Source: JBFFXF01 sp041569895 (GTDB taxonomy: Bacteria; Planctomycetota; UBA8108; JACQVS01). Taken from it: a stretch of DNA of 49,744 bases. Shown piece after piece: positions 35,776 to 43,594 of the stretch; within the stretch, counting starts at the first letter, position 1, and every line of letters starts with the position of its first letter. The DNA lies in assembly GCA_041569895.1 (NCBI GenBank), contig JBFFXF010000011.1, positions 1 through 49,744 of the forward strand. Reading direction: 5' to 3'. Made by a program: the position numbers and the translations under genes. The notes under the pieces were generated by a model, which saw nothing but the letters and a program-made list of their open reading frames with translations, made no database searches and was not told the DNA's origin.

Positions 35776-35792
35776 CCGGTCTTCACGACCGG
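35776..35792. terminator. short hairpin between convergent genes
   Basis: CCGGTC / GACCGG with a 5-nt loop TTCAC sits exactly in the 27-bp convergent gap between the pyrophosphorylase and DJ-1/PfpI genes. No U-tract on either side, so intrinsic termination is uncertain. Confidence 0.4.
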
Positions 35793-35793
35793 A

Positions 35794-36354
35794 TCACGAG
35801 CGCGTGCGCGCGAGCATCCGCATGAACTCGCGCAGGAACGGCGCGTTGTCGTGCCAGGTGCGGGCGGTGACGAGGCTGCCGTCGACGACGACCGGCTCGT
35901 CGACGTAGGTCGCGCCGCCCTGGGTCGCGTCGAGCGCGCACTTGGCGACCGTCGTCACCCGACGACCGCGTATACAATCGGCGGCGGTGAGGATCTCGAT
36001 CCCGTGACAGACCGAGGCCACCGGCTTCTCGGCCTCGAAGAAGTGACGCGTGATGCGCAGCAGGTCCTCATCGTAGCGCAGGTACTCCGGCGCACGGCCC
36101 CCCGAGACGAAGAGGCCGACGTAGTCCGTCGGGTCGACGTCCCGGAAGGCGACGGTCGCCTCGAGGTGATACCCGGGAGTCTCCTGCGTGATGTCCCAGC
36201 CGGGCGGGATCTCGTGCTGCACGAGATGGTAGGTGCGTGCCTGCGGCCCGGCGACGACCGCCTCGAACCCGTCCTCGGGAAGCCGGAAGAACGGGTACAT
36301 GGTGTCGAGCACCTCGGAGGCATCCCCGATCGGCATCAACACCCTGGAAGACAT
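35794..36354 (-). CDS. DJ-1/PfpI family protein
   Basis: 186 aa, ATG at 36354 preceded by GGAGG. Class I glutamine amidotransferase-like fold: SSRVLMPIGDASE at the start, YVGLFVSGGRAPEYLR around 78-93, the nucleophile-elbow cysteine C116 in PVASVCHGIEIL, and a C-terminal VTARTWHDNAPFLREF. Members include proteases, glyoxalases/deglycases and chaperones, so the exact reaction is not assignable. It lies downstream of the DUF1501 gene on the same strand but is separated by a strong hairpin, so it may be independently expressed. Confidence 0.93.
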   Translation of the reverse strand: MSSRVLMPIGDASEVLDTMYPFFRLPEDGFEAVVAGPQARTYHLVQHEIPPGWDITQETPGYHLEATVAFRDVDPTDYVGLFVSGGRAPEYLRYDEDLLRITRHFFEAEKPVASVCHGIEILTAADCIRGRRVTTVAKCALDATQGGATYVDEPVVVDGSLVTARTWHDNAPFLREFMRMLARTRS

Positions 36355-36379
36355 GGCGCCTCCGCGCTGCACGAGAAGA

Positions 36380-36419
36380 CACCGCGTCCGCTCCCGGCCG
36401 TGCGGGCGCGGACGCGGTG
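36380..36419 (-). terminator. strong 12-bp perfect hairpin between DUF1501 and PfpI genes
   Basis: CACCGCGTCCGC (36380-36391) pairs perfectly with GCGGACGCGGTG (36408-36419) around a 16-nt loop that has its own CCCG/CGGG stem. It sits in the 90-bp gap after the DUF1501 stop. No U-tract follows, so it may be a processing or stabilising structure rather than a classical terminator. Confidence 0.5.
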
Positions 36420-36444
36420 CCCGGATCACGCGATCACCGATGGA

Positions 36445-37806
36445 TCACGCGAGGAAGTTCAAGTACCTGTAGTCGCTCGGCCGCTGGCGGGCGAGCGAGG
36501 AGTAGCCCGGGATGATCGAGTCGAGCAGCGCCGGGTCGTCGCCGAAGTGCTGGGTGAAGATCTCGGCGAACACCGCGCGGAAGTCGGTCCGCCGGCGGAC
36601 GTATCGGTCGCGCTCGCTGAACATGTCGCCGCTGCGCCACGTGGTCGCGTCGCAGTTGTAGACGCCTCCCTTGACGCCGCCACCGGCGACGAAGACGACA
36701 CAGGCGTACGCGTGGTCGGTCCCGAGGCTGCCGTTCTCCTTCGACGTGCGCCCGAACTCGGTCATCGTCACAATGACGAGCTCGTCCCACATCGACTGGA
36801 GGTCGCGATAGAGCGCCCGGTACCCCTCGGCGACGTTCTGGAGCAGGTTGCCGTGATTCCCGTAGATCTGACCCTGCCTGGTATGCGTGTCCCAGCCGCC
36901 GATGTTGACGCCGAGGATCTGCACCGGCGTGCGCTTCATCAGCATGGCGACGGTCTCGAGCTTCTCGCCGAAGCTGCCACCCGGATACACCGCGCCGTTC
37001 TCGGGCGTGTAGGCGCCCTGCTGCACGGCCGACTGGACGATGCTCATACTGTCGGCGAGCGCGAGCCCGGTGTCGTACACCTTGCCGCGGAAGGGCTTGC
37101 CGGCCTCGCGCGGGCCGCCGTAGAGGCCCAGCAGCCCCCGACCGTCGCCGCCTCGCGGCGTCGAGGGCAGGCGGCCGAGGTACTTCCGGACGCGGGACGC
37201 GGAGCCCCGGAACGTGTACTTCGACGGATCCCGCAGCGCCGGAATCGGCTCCGGACCCGAGAGCGCGACCATCTGCGATCCGGAGATCGCCGCCGCCGCG
37301 AAACGGTTCTCGTTGAGATCGATGGTCTCCGCGACCTTGCGGTAGATCATCCCCTCGCCGTTGTACGGCTGCCCCGGCGTGCCGTTCTCCCAGTACTGCT
37401 GGCTGTCGAAGTGCGACTGCGACTGGCCCGAGTAACCGATCCGGTGGAGGATCGCGAGGTTCCCCGGACCGTCGACGCCGTTGAGCGCCGAGTTGTTATA
37501 GATCTCCATGATGGGGTCCATCATGGGGTGCAGCTGAGCGAAGCCGTTGCCGAGATCGATCGACTGCGCCTCGGGAATGAAGAGGGTCGGACGGTTGCTC
37601 GTGTTGTACTGGGCATCGCCGCGCGGGATCACGGTGTTGACGCCGTCGTTCCCGCCGCGCTGGAAGATGAAGATCATCTTCTTCTTGCCGTCGCCGGGCT
37701 GCGCGATCAGCCGCCGCTTGAAGATGGTCGGACTGAAGAGATTGAGCCCGAGGGCCGCCGACGTCACGCAGCCCGCCTTGAAGAAGTCCCGTCGATTGAG
37801 AATCAT
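36445..37806 (-). CDS. DUF1501 domain protein with Tat signal
   Basis: 453 aa from the ATG at 37806. The N-terminus MILNRRDFFKAGCVTSAALG is a twin-arginine export signal (NRRDFFKAG). DUF1501 landmarks are all present: FQRGGNDGVNTVIPRGD, LHRIGYSGQSQSHFDSQQYW, GVNIGGWDTHTRQGQ, MTEFGRTSKENGSLGTDHAY and FVAGGGVKGGVY. The fold is related to alkaline-phosphatase/sulfatase-like enzymes, but the substrate is unknown. It is 59 bp after the DUF1800 gene on the same strand, the arrangement commonly seen in Planctomycetota, Acidobacteria and Proteobacteria, so the two probably act as a pair outside the cytoplasmic membrane. Confidence 0.95.
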   Translation of the reverse strand: MILNRRDFFKAGCVTSAALGLNLFSPTIFKRRLIAQPGDGKKKMIFIFQRGGNDGVNTVIPRGDAQYNTSNRPTLFIPEAQSIDLGNGFAQLHPMMDPIMEIYNNSALNGVDGPGNLAILHRIGYSGQSQSHFDSQQYWENGTPGQPYNGEGMIYRKVAETIDLNENRFAAAAISGSQMVALSGPEPIPALRDPSKYTFRGSASRVRKYLGRLPSTPRGGDGRGLLGLYGGPREAGKPFRGKVYDTGLALADSMSIVQSAVQQGAYTPENGAVYPGGSFGEKLETVAMLMKRTPVQILGVNIGGWDTHTRQGQIYGNHGNLLQNVAEGYRALYRDLQSMWDELVIVTMTEFGRTSKENGSLGTDHAYACVVFVAGGGVKGGVYNCDATTWRSGDMFSERDRYVRRRTDFRAVFAEIFTQHFGDDPALLDSIIPGYSSLARQRPSDYRYLNFLA

Positions 37807-37865
37807 GTTCGTCACCTGTTCACCGAGTTTTCTTGGGTTCCCGAGCACGTCACGCGGCGCCCCCC

Positions 37866-40800
37866 CTACTGGAACCGCCACTGCGGCATGCTCAGCATCA
37901 GAGCGACGAGCTCCTCGACGCGACTGGTGAAATCAGATCTGGTTGAGCTCAGCGGCAACGGCGTGCCGCTGGTGCTGGTGCTGACGTAATCGATCAGGAT
38001 CTGCCGGTTCGCCTCCGGAACGGCGCCCGGGAACATGATCGAGATGAGATCATCGACGATGTCGTCCGCCGTCGACAGGCCCGAGACGAACTGCCTGGCG
38101 TTAAACCGGTACGCCGCCTCGGCGTTCGTCGCCAGCTTGTGCTGGAAGTTGAAGGCCTCGAGGAACGAGTTGGTGCTCGCGAAGGCGGCGCCGTTCTCGC
38201 TCCAGCCGTCCGGGTCGTCTCGCGTGAAGAAGTGCATGCCGATCTCGTCGGTGATCTCCGGCAGGTCGGCGCCGGTCGCGAGACCGTCGAGGACGCGGAT
38301 GCTGCTGTTGACGACCTCGATCGGCGTCTTCACCTTGCTGCGGCGAGCGAGGTCGCTCCAGAAGGCGCTCTCGCGGTTCTGCGGGTCGAGGATGACTCGC
38401 ATCACCGCGTCGATGCTGCCGCCGGTGTCGGACCACGCGTCGATGCTGTCGGCGAGCAGCTCGCGCAGCTCGATCGGCACCGATTGCGGCGAGTGCTTGA
38501 AGGCGTTCAGCGTGATCTGGTCCGAGACGAACCGCTGGATCAGCTTGATGCAGATGAACTCCTTGGTGGACGGGTGGTTCGCCATCGCATCGAGCACCTG
38601 GATCGCGTCGTTGACGCCCGCCGCGCCCGTCCGCGACGGAATCGAGATCTGCCACGGCGTGCCCTGGTGGAGGACCTTCGAGCCGGTGTCGTGCTCGCTG
38701 GCCTCGAACCGGAACGTCCAGACGGCGTTCGGATCGCCGTTCTCGACGCTGCCGGGCAGGATCTCGCGGTCGAGCAGCCGCGGCAGGATCGAGAGGTCCG
38801 AGCTGCCGATGTTCGTGTTGTGGACCTGGATGGCGAGGACGTTCTTCGCCGGCGCGGGGTTGAGCAGCCTCCGGAACCCGTTGAGGTTCTTGTCGAAGCT
38901 GTCCTCGTCGCGCTCGTGAGCCTCCGACGTGAAATCGTACGCCGGAATCTGGCCGTCGGCGTCGTCCATCGACTCCGAGCGGCCGATCTCCTGGCCGTTC
39001 ACGTAGACCACGATGCCGTCGTCGTAGATCGCCGTGAAGATCAGGTTCTCCACGCTCATCGGGTCGTCGAGGGTGAACTCCCGGCGAAGGTAGACCGAGA
39101 CGTAGTTGTTGCGCATGTCGTTGAGCACGGTGCGGTCGTCGCCGTCGCCGTACCCGATGCCGGTGGCGCCGTTGAGCCAGCCGCTGTCGTCGTAGTCGAC
39201 CTGCGTCCAGGCCGTCGTCGGCGCGCCGGTGGCGTCCGGGGTCGGCTCCCGCGTTCCCTTGAAGTACTTCCAGCCCGACCCGAGACCGACGATCTCGGTG
39301 TCGCGGAACTGCACGCCGCACGTCGCCGGCGGGTTGCGGGCCGAGTCGGGGAACGCCAGCGCGTTCTCCGGATCGACCTTGCAGACGAACCATCCGGTGA
39401 ACGCGCGCGCGAGCACCTCGATATCGCGCTGCGTGTACCGGTTGTCGACTCCGAACGCGAACAGCTCGTACGCCTCGCGAGAGTAGTTCTCGTTCGGCTC
39501 GCGCTTGAAGTTGAGCACGTTGTCGAGGTAGACGAGCATCGACGGGCTGGTCGCGCTGTAGAGCAGCAGGTCACCGAAGTTCCCCAGCGCGTTCTCGTAG
39601 AAGAACTCGTACTCGAGGTACTCGACCTGGGCCGCCTCGGCGCGAGCCTGCGCCTCGCCCATCGCGTCGTTCGCGTCGGAGTTCTTGAGCTCGCCGAAGT
39701 ACTCGACCAGCTTGTCGTAGTCCGTCGTGAAGTGGTTCTCCCAGAACTCCCCGAGCACCGCCTGGAGCTGCTTTCGCGAGTAGATCCCGCGCACGTGCAG
39801 CAGTTGCTGCAGCTCGTCGATCCCCTTGATCACGCGCACCGGATCGCCGGGCAGGATCTCCCGGCTGACGAGTTCCGGGATCATCGAGAGGTCGGAGCTG
39901 TCGAGATCCCGGTTGTGCACCTGGATTGCCAGGGTGTTGGTGCCGTCGACGAGCAGACTCTTGCGAGCGGTGACGTCGAAATCCTCGGCGCCCGTGGCAT
40001 CGTGAGACGCCGCGGTCTGGTTGTACCGCGGCGGGTTGCCACTGATGCCCTCGCGGACGATCATCGTCCCGTTCAGGTAGGCGGCGAAGCCATCGTCGTA
40101 GTTCACCCGCAGGACGAGCCTGTCGACCGCGGACACGTCGGGCACCTCGAACGTCGTCGTCATGTACACGCTGAGGTAGTTGCCGCGCATGTCGTTGAGG
40201 ATGGTGACGTCGTCCCCGTCGCCGTAGCCGATGCCGGTGACGCCGATCTGCCACTCCGGCTCCGTCGGCACGAAGCCCGGATTCTTCCAGGTGGCCGGCG
40301 GCTCGGAGGTTCCCTTGCGATAGTGCCAGACCGAGCCGGCCGGCAGGAGCACGGTGTCCTTCGCGGGCAGTCGCTCGGTGAAGAGCGCGTTCTCTCGCGT
40401 CCGCAGGACGGTGTTGTCGGACTCGTCGATCGACGCGGGCGAGAGCTGCTCCTCGATGTACTCCGCTATGCCGATCGCCTCGACGTAGTCGATGGTGTCG
40501 CGATTCGGTCCGTAGCCGGCGCGGTTGAGGAGGTGCACGACGTCCTCCCGCGCGGTGGGCGTGCTCGGCCCCTGCGGACAGAGGTCGAACGCCTCGCAAC
40601 CGAGGTCGTCGGGTGTCGGGTCCGCTCCGCAGACGCGGTACGGCGCCGTCGGCGCCGCGCCCTCGCGGAAGAGGAATTCGAAGATGGCGGTTGCGTCGGT
40701 GACTTCGAGGCGGCCGTTGTCGTCCGTGTCGGCTGCGTCGCGGCACGAGATCCCGACTCGTCCGGTGAACAGGGCGAGCAGGATCCGGACGCCGTCGCTG

Positions 40801-40937
40801 AGGTCTACAATCCCGTCGGCGTTGGCATCGGCCCGACGGAAGTTGAGATCCGTCTCCTGGGCGGCCGCGCTCCCCTGCGCGACGCCGAGGAGAAGCACGA
40901 GCGCGCCCGACCACGCGATGACGCTCCGTTTACCCAT
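37866..40937 (-). CDS. DUF1800 protein with N-terminal dockerin-like repeats and two inserted beta-sandwich modules
   Basis: 1023 aa, about twice the usual DUF1800 length. Signal peptide 1-27, ATG after GGAGGA. Two dockerin-type calcium repeats follow (RRADANADGIVDLSDGV and RDAADTDDNGRLEVTDATA, about 34-90), then a cysteine motif CGADPTPDDLGCEAFDLCP. The DUF1800 core starts at about 131 (VVHLLNRAGYGP) and is interrupted by two similar modules, about 198-362 and 552-726, each with TGIGYGDGDD...LNDMR and LAIQVHN...SSDLS...REILPG. Core motifs include VLGEFWENHFTTDYDK, ENYSREAYELFAFGVD, RDIEVLARAFTGW and STKEFICIKLIQRFVSD. The modules resemble galactose-binding-like jelly rolls. Function unknown; it pairs with the DUF1501 protein. 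Confidence 0.94.
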   Translation of the reverse strand: MGKRSVIAWSGALVLLLGVAQGSAAAQETDLNFRRADANADGIVDLSDGVRILLALFTGRVGISCRDAADTDDNGRLEVTDATAIFEFLFREGAAPTAPYRVCGADPTPDDLGCEAFDLCPQGPSTPTAREDVVHLLNRAGYGPNRDTIDYVEAIGIAEYIEEQLSPASIDESDNTVLRTRENALFTERLPAKDTVLLPAGSVWHYRKGTSEPPATWKNPGFVPTEPEWQIGVTGIGYGDGDDVTILNDMRGNYLSVYMTTTFEVPDVSAVDRLVLRVNYDDGFAAYLNGTMIVREGISGNPPRYNQTAASHDATGAEDFDVTARKSLLVDGTNTLAIQVHNRDLDSSDLSMIPELVSREILPGDPVRVIKGIDELQQLLHVRGIYSRKQLQAVLGEFWENHFTTDYDKLVEYFGELKNSDANDAMGEAQARAEAAQVEYLEYEFFYENALGNFGDLLLYSATSPSMLVYLDNVLNFKREPNENYSREAYELFAFGVDNRYTQRDIEVLARAFTGWFVCKVDPENALAFPDSARNPPATCGVQFRDTEIVGLGSGWKYFKGTREPTPDATGAPTTAWTQVDYDDSGWLNGATGIGYGDGDDRTVLNDMRNNYVSVYLRREFTLDDPMSVENLIFTAIYDDGIVVYVNGQEIGRSESMDDADGQIPAYDFTSEAHERDEDSFDKNLNGFRRLLNPAPAKNVLAIQVHNTNIGSSDLSILPRLLDREILPGSVENGDPNAVWTFRFEASEHDTGSKVLHQGTPWQISIPSRTGAAGVNDAIQVLDAMANHPSTKEFICIKLIQRFVSDQITLNAFKHSPQSVPIELRELLADSIDAWSDTGGSIDAVMRVILDPQNRESAFWSDLARRSKVKTPIEVVNSSIRVLDGLATGADLPEITDEIGMHFFTRDDPDGWSENGAAFASTNSFLEAFNFQHKLATNAEAAYRFNARQFVSGLSTADDIVDDLISIMFPGAVPEANRQILIDYVSTSTSGTPLPLSSTRSDFTSRVEELVALMLSMPQWRFQ

Positions 40938-41023
40938 CGTGGCTGTCCTCCGTGATGATTCCTGCCGGCCCGTGGCGTGAGGTGCGGCCGGCTCTGACCT
41001 GATTCGACCCGAGATCGACGCTG

Positions 41024-41058
41024 ATCGATCAAAGGTAATCGATCAACGGCAATCGAGG
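41024..41058. repeat. 14-bp tandem repeat upstream of the DUF1800 gene
   Basis: ATCGATCAAAGGTA (41024-41037), ATCGATCAACGGCA (41038-41051) and the start of a third copy ATCGAGG (41052-41058). It lies between the putative promoter and the start codon, inside the expected 5' leader, so it could be an operator or an RNA element. The rest of the 40938-41233 gap is comparatively AT-rich and has no hexamer array. A TGATCCC-GTC-GGGATCA inverted repeat at 41163-41179 is also present. Confidence 0.6.
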
Positions 41059-41125
41059 TACCCTGGCCGATCGACCCTCACGTTCCCTCCGGCGCGTCGC
41101 GAAAACACGCCCAAAAAGCCGTTTC

Positions 41126-41153
41126 ATTGTAAGAATCGCGAGGTCCGAAGCAA
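41126..41153 (-). promoter_or_regulatory. putative sigma-70 promoter of the DUF1800-DUF1501 operon
   Basis: On the minus strand TTGCTT (41153-41148) and TACAAT (41131-41126) are separated by 16 bp. The -10 matches five of six. The predicted leader is about 180 nt and includes the 14-bp repeats at 41024-41058. Confidence 0.5.
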
Positions 41154-41233
41154 TCTATTTCTGATCCCGTCGGGATCACGCAACGTCTTTCTTTACAGAA
41201 GCTTGACGAGTTCGACGGGGTCTCCGGAGGGCG

Positions 41234-42076
41234 TCAGCGCCGCTCCCCGCCCGCGCCGAGGCGGTCGAGGAGGGCCCGGCACGTCGACGGGGCGTGGCCG
41301 GCGAAGTGGTTGTTCGAGAAGGCGTAGATGTCCAGCACGCCGGCGTCGCGGCCGATGCGCTCGATGACCTCGGCCCAGTCGTCGATGCGGCGCCCGCGGT
41401 CGACCACGGTCCTCTCCCACGTCTTCGTCGTCTTCTCGATCTCGTGGCGATCGCCGAGAAGACGAATCAGGGCGAAATCGGCGGTGACCATCCCCATGCG
41501 GAGCTGGTGCAGCGGGGGCGGCATGTAGGGGTGATCGATCATCACGGCGCCGGCTCGACGCGACTCGAGCAGCGAGAGCAGCTCCCCGGTCACCCACGTC
41601 TTGTTGCGGACCTCGACGGCCGCGGGCACGTCGTCGGGGAGGCGCCCGAGCACGGCGCCGAGGCGCTCGAGGAAGTCGGGCAGTTCGAACGTGCCGACGC
41701 GGAAGTACGGGAACTGGAAGACGAGCGGACCGAGCCGATCGCCGAGCGGACCGAGCGCCTCGAGGAAGCGCTCGAGGTCGCCGGCGTCATCCCGAAGCAC
41801 GCGCTCGACGTCGGGCCGGCGGTCGTCGCTGCCGTGCGTGATCGTGCCGGGAACCTTCGGCACGAATCGAAACGTCTCGGGGGTCCGCTCCGCCCACTTC
41901 TCGACCGTCTCGCGGCGTGGGATGCCGTAGAAGGTCGAATCGACCTCGACGACCCGGAAACGCTCGGCGTAGATGCCCAGGTAGTCCGAGGCGGCCGTGC
42001 CTTCCGGGTAGAACGGTCCGACCCAGTCGCGGTACGACCAGCCGGAGGTCCCGACATGAACGCGCGCGGAGGGCAC
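41234..42076 (-). CDS. DUF72 family protein
   Basis: 280 aa from a GTG at 42076 (VPSARVHVGTSGWSYRDW); the longer open frame upstream overlaps the cyclophilin gene and is rejected. Family motifs: GTSGWSYRDWVGPFYPEG, FRFVPKVPGTITH, PAAVEVRNKTWV, GAVMIDHPYMPPP and YAFSNNHFAGHAPSTC. DUF72 proteins (YecE-like) adopt a TIM-barrel fold; their biochemical role is unknown. It starts 16 bp after the stop of the double-cyclophilin gene on the same strand, so the two are probably co-transcribed. Confidence 0.93.
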   Translation of the reverse strand: MPSARVHVGTSGWSYRDWVGPFYPEGTAASDYLGIYAERFRVVEVDSTFYGIPRRETVEKWAERTPETFRFVPKVPGTITHGSDDRRPDVERVLRDDAGDLERFLEALGPLGDRLGPLVFQFPYFRVGTFELPDFLERLGAVLGRLPDDVPAAVEVRNKTWVTGELLSLLESRRAGAVMIDHPYMPPPLHQLRMGMVTADFALIRLLGDRHEIEKTTKTWERTVVDRGRRIDDWAEVIERIGRDAGVLDIYAFSNNHFAGHAPSTCRALLDRLGAGGERR

Positions 42077-42092
42077 CGTGGCTCTCGCAGAG

Positions 42093-43433
42093 CTACTTCG
42101 CCGGAGAGGTGGTCTCGACGCTGACGCTCGAGGACGGCACGATCGACGCCTTGAGGATCTTCGACTGCGACCCCGGCGACACCAGGCCGTTCCGCGCCCG
42201 GTCCCCCCTGGTGATGGCGTCGACCACGTCCATCCCCTTGACGACATGGCCGAAGACCGTGTACCCGAGGCGGTCGAGGTTGGTCTGCGGCTCGAAGCAG
42301 ATGTAGAACTGGCTTCCGCTCGAGCGCTTGTCGGGGTTGCCCCTGTCCCCCGTCCTCGCCGCGGCGACCGAACCGCGCAGGTGCGGGAGCTTGATCTCCG
42401 CCTCGAGCGTGTACCCCGGCCCCCCCGTGCCGTCGCCCTTCGGGTCGCCTCCCTGCGCCATGAAGCCCTCGATCACGCGGTGGAACGTGAGGTTATCGTA
42501 GAAGCCCTCGCGCACCAGCTTCTTGAAGTTCTCCGCGTGCTTCGGCGTGTTCTCCTCGAAGAGGTCGATGACGATCTTGCCGTCGCCCGTGGTGACGTCG
42601 GTCTCGAGCACGGCGTACTCGTCGCCAGGGGGCGCCGTCGCCGACGGCTGGCTGGACGCGGACTTCTTGGACTTGGTCTTCATCTCGACCGCCCTCACCT
42701 CGGCCTTCTGGATCGTCGTTCGATTCTCCGGCGGCACGATGTCGTTGCTGTCCGGATCGCCGGACGGGATCTTCTCGAGCACGTCGAGCCCCTCGACGAC
42801 TTTGCCGAACACGGTGTACTCGTTGTCGAACTGCGGGATGTCGGTGAGACAGACGTAGAACTGGCTGCCGAGCGATTTCTTCTCGGGATTGATCTCGTTG
42901 ACCTCTCGCGCCATGCCGACCGCGCCCCGGACGTGCTTGAGCTTGATCTCCGGCGCGATCGGCTCGCCCTCGCTGCCGGTCCCGTCGCCCTGCGGATTCG
43001 GATCACCCGCCTGTACGAAGCCGCTCTCGACGACCCGGTGAAACGCGTTCCCGTTATAGAAGCCGCGCCTGACCAGCGTCTTGAAGTTGGCGACGTGGTT
43101 CGGGGCAGCGCTCTCCTCGAGGTCGACGACGACCTGCTTCCCGTTGACGGTGAGGACGACGTGCTCCTCTCTGGACGGCTGCGTGGTCGCCGGCTGGCCG
43201 CTCTTCGACGCCTCGAGTCGCTTCTCGACCTTCGCCGCGGTCACGGATCCTGCCGTCGCGGTGGTCTCCGCCGCGATCGTCTTCGCGGACTCATCGAGGG
43301 AGTCGGAGCCGGCCGAGGAGCCGGAATCGCCGACGTCGCAGCCGGCGGTTACGAGAAAAAGCATGGCGGTCCCGAGCAGGAACCGCGTGGCGGGGCGGCA
43401 TGCCGCCGCGCGAAGTTCGGTTACGGAATGCAT
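42093..43433 (-). CDS. lipoprotein with two tandem cyclophilin-type peptidyl-prolyl isomerase domains
   Basis: 446 aa from the ATG at 43433, with AGGGGAC upstream. Signal peptide with lipobox LVTAGC, lipidated Cys at 32, then a Ser/Thr/Ala-rich tether. Cyclophilin domain 1 (about 90-255): NHVANFKTLVRRGFYNG, FHRVVESGFVQAGDP, GSQFYVCLTDIPQFDNEYTV. Domain 2 (about 275-430): KHAENFKKLVREGFYDN, FHRVIEGFMAQGGDP, GSQFYICFEP, LGYTVFGHVVKG. Both keep the catalytic Arg of FHR; domain 1 has QAGD where domain 2 has the usual QGGD. It should isomerise prolyl bonds in envelope proteins. It shares a 161-bp divergent region with the aldo/keto reductase. Confidence 0.95.
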   Translation of the reverse strand: MHSVTELRAAACRPATRFLLGTAMLFLVTAGCDVGDSGSSAGSDSLDESAKTIAAETTATAGSVTAAKVEKRLEASKSGQPATTQPSREEHVVLTVNGKQVVVDLEESAAPNHVANFKTLVRRGFYNGNAFHRVVESGFVQAGDPNPQGDGTGSEGEPIAPEIKLKHVRGAVGMAREVNEINPEKKSLGSQFYVCLTDIPQFDNEYTVFGKVVEGLDVLEKIPSGDPDSNDIVPPENRTTIQKAEVRAVEMKTKSKKSASSQPSATAPPGDEYAVLETDVTTGDGKIVIDLFEENTPKHAENFKKLVREGFYDNLTFHRVIEGFMAQGGDPKGDGTGGPGYTLEAEIKLPHLRGSVAAARTGDRGNPDKRSSGSQFYICFEPQTNLDRLGYTVFGHVVKGMDVVDAITRGDRARNGLVSPGSQSKILKASIVPSSSVSVETTSPAK

Positions 43434-43594
43434 CGCGAAGTCCCCTTGCTTCGTGGAAACCGTTCGTGATCGTCCGGTGTCGAAACCCTCTATAAATGCT
43501 CGCCGGCGCCGAAAATGCAATCTTTGATTTTCCACCGCTCCGGCGTGCTGGAGTAGAATGCCGCGCGGAGGAAACCACCACCCGGGGAGGGCTC
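43434..43594. promoter_or_regulatory. divergent promoter region between cyclophilin and aldo/keto reductase genes
   Basis: Comparatively AT-rich. Towards the reductase, TAGAAT at 43554-43559 is a plausible -10, and GGGGAGGG is the ribosome site before the ATG at 43595. On the minus strand TTTATA with TTGCAT 18 bp upstream is a weak candidate for the cyclophilin gene. No hexamer array is present. Confidence 0.4.

Noticed and set aside
41163..41179. TGATCCC-GTC-GGGATCA inverted repeat as an intrinsic terminator for the DUF72 gene.
   Set aside because: The stem is only 7 bp and no U-tract follows in the minus-strand direction; it overlaps the region upstream of the DUF1800 promoter and may be an operator instead.
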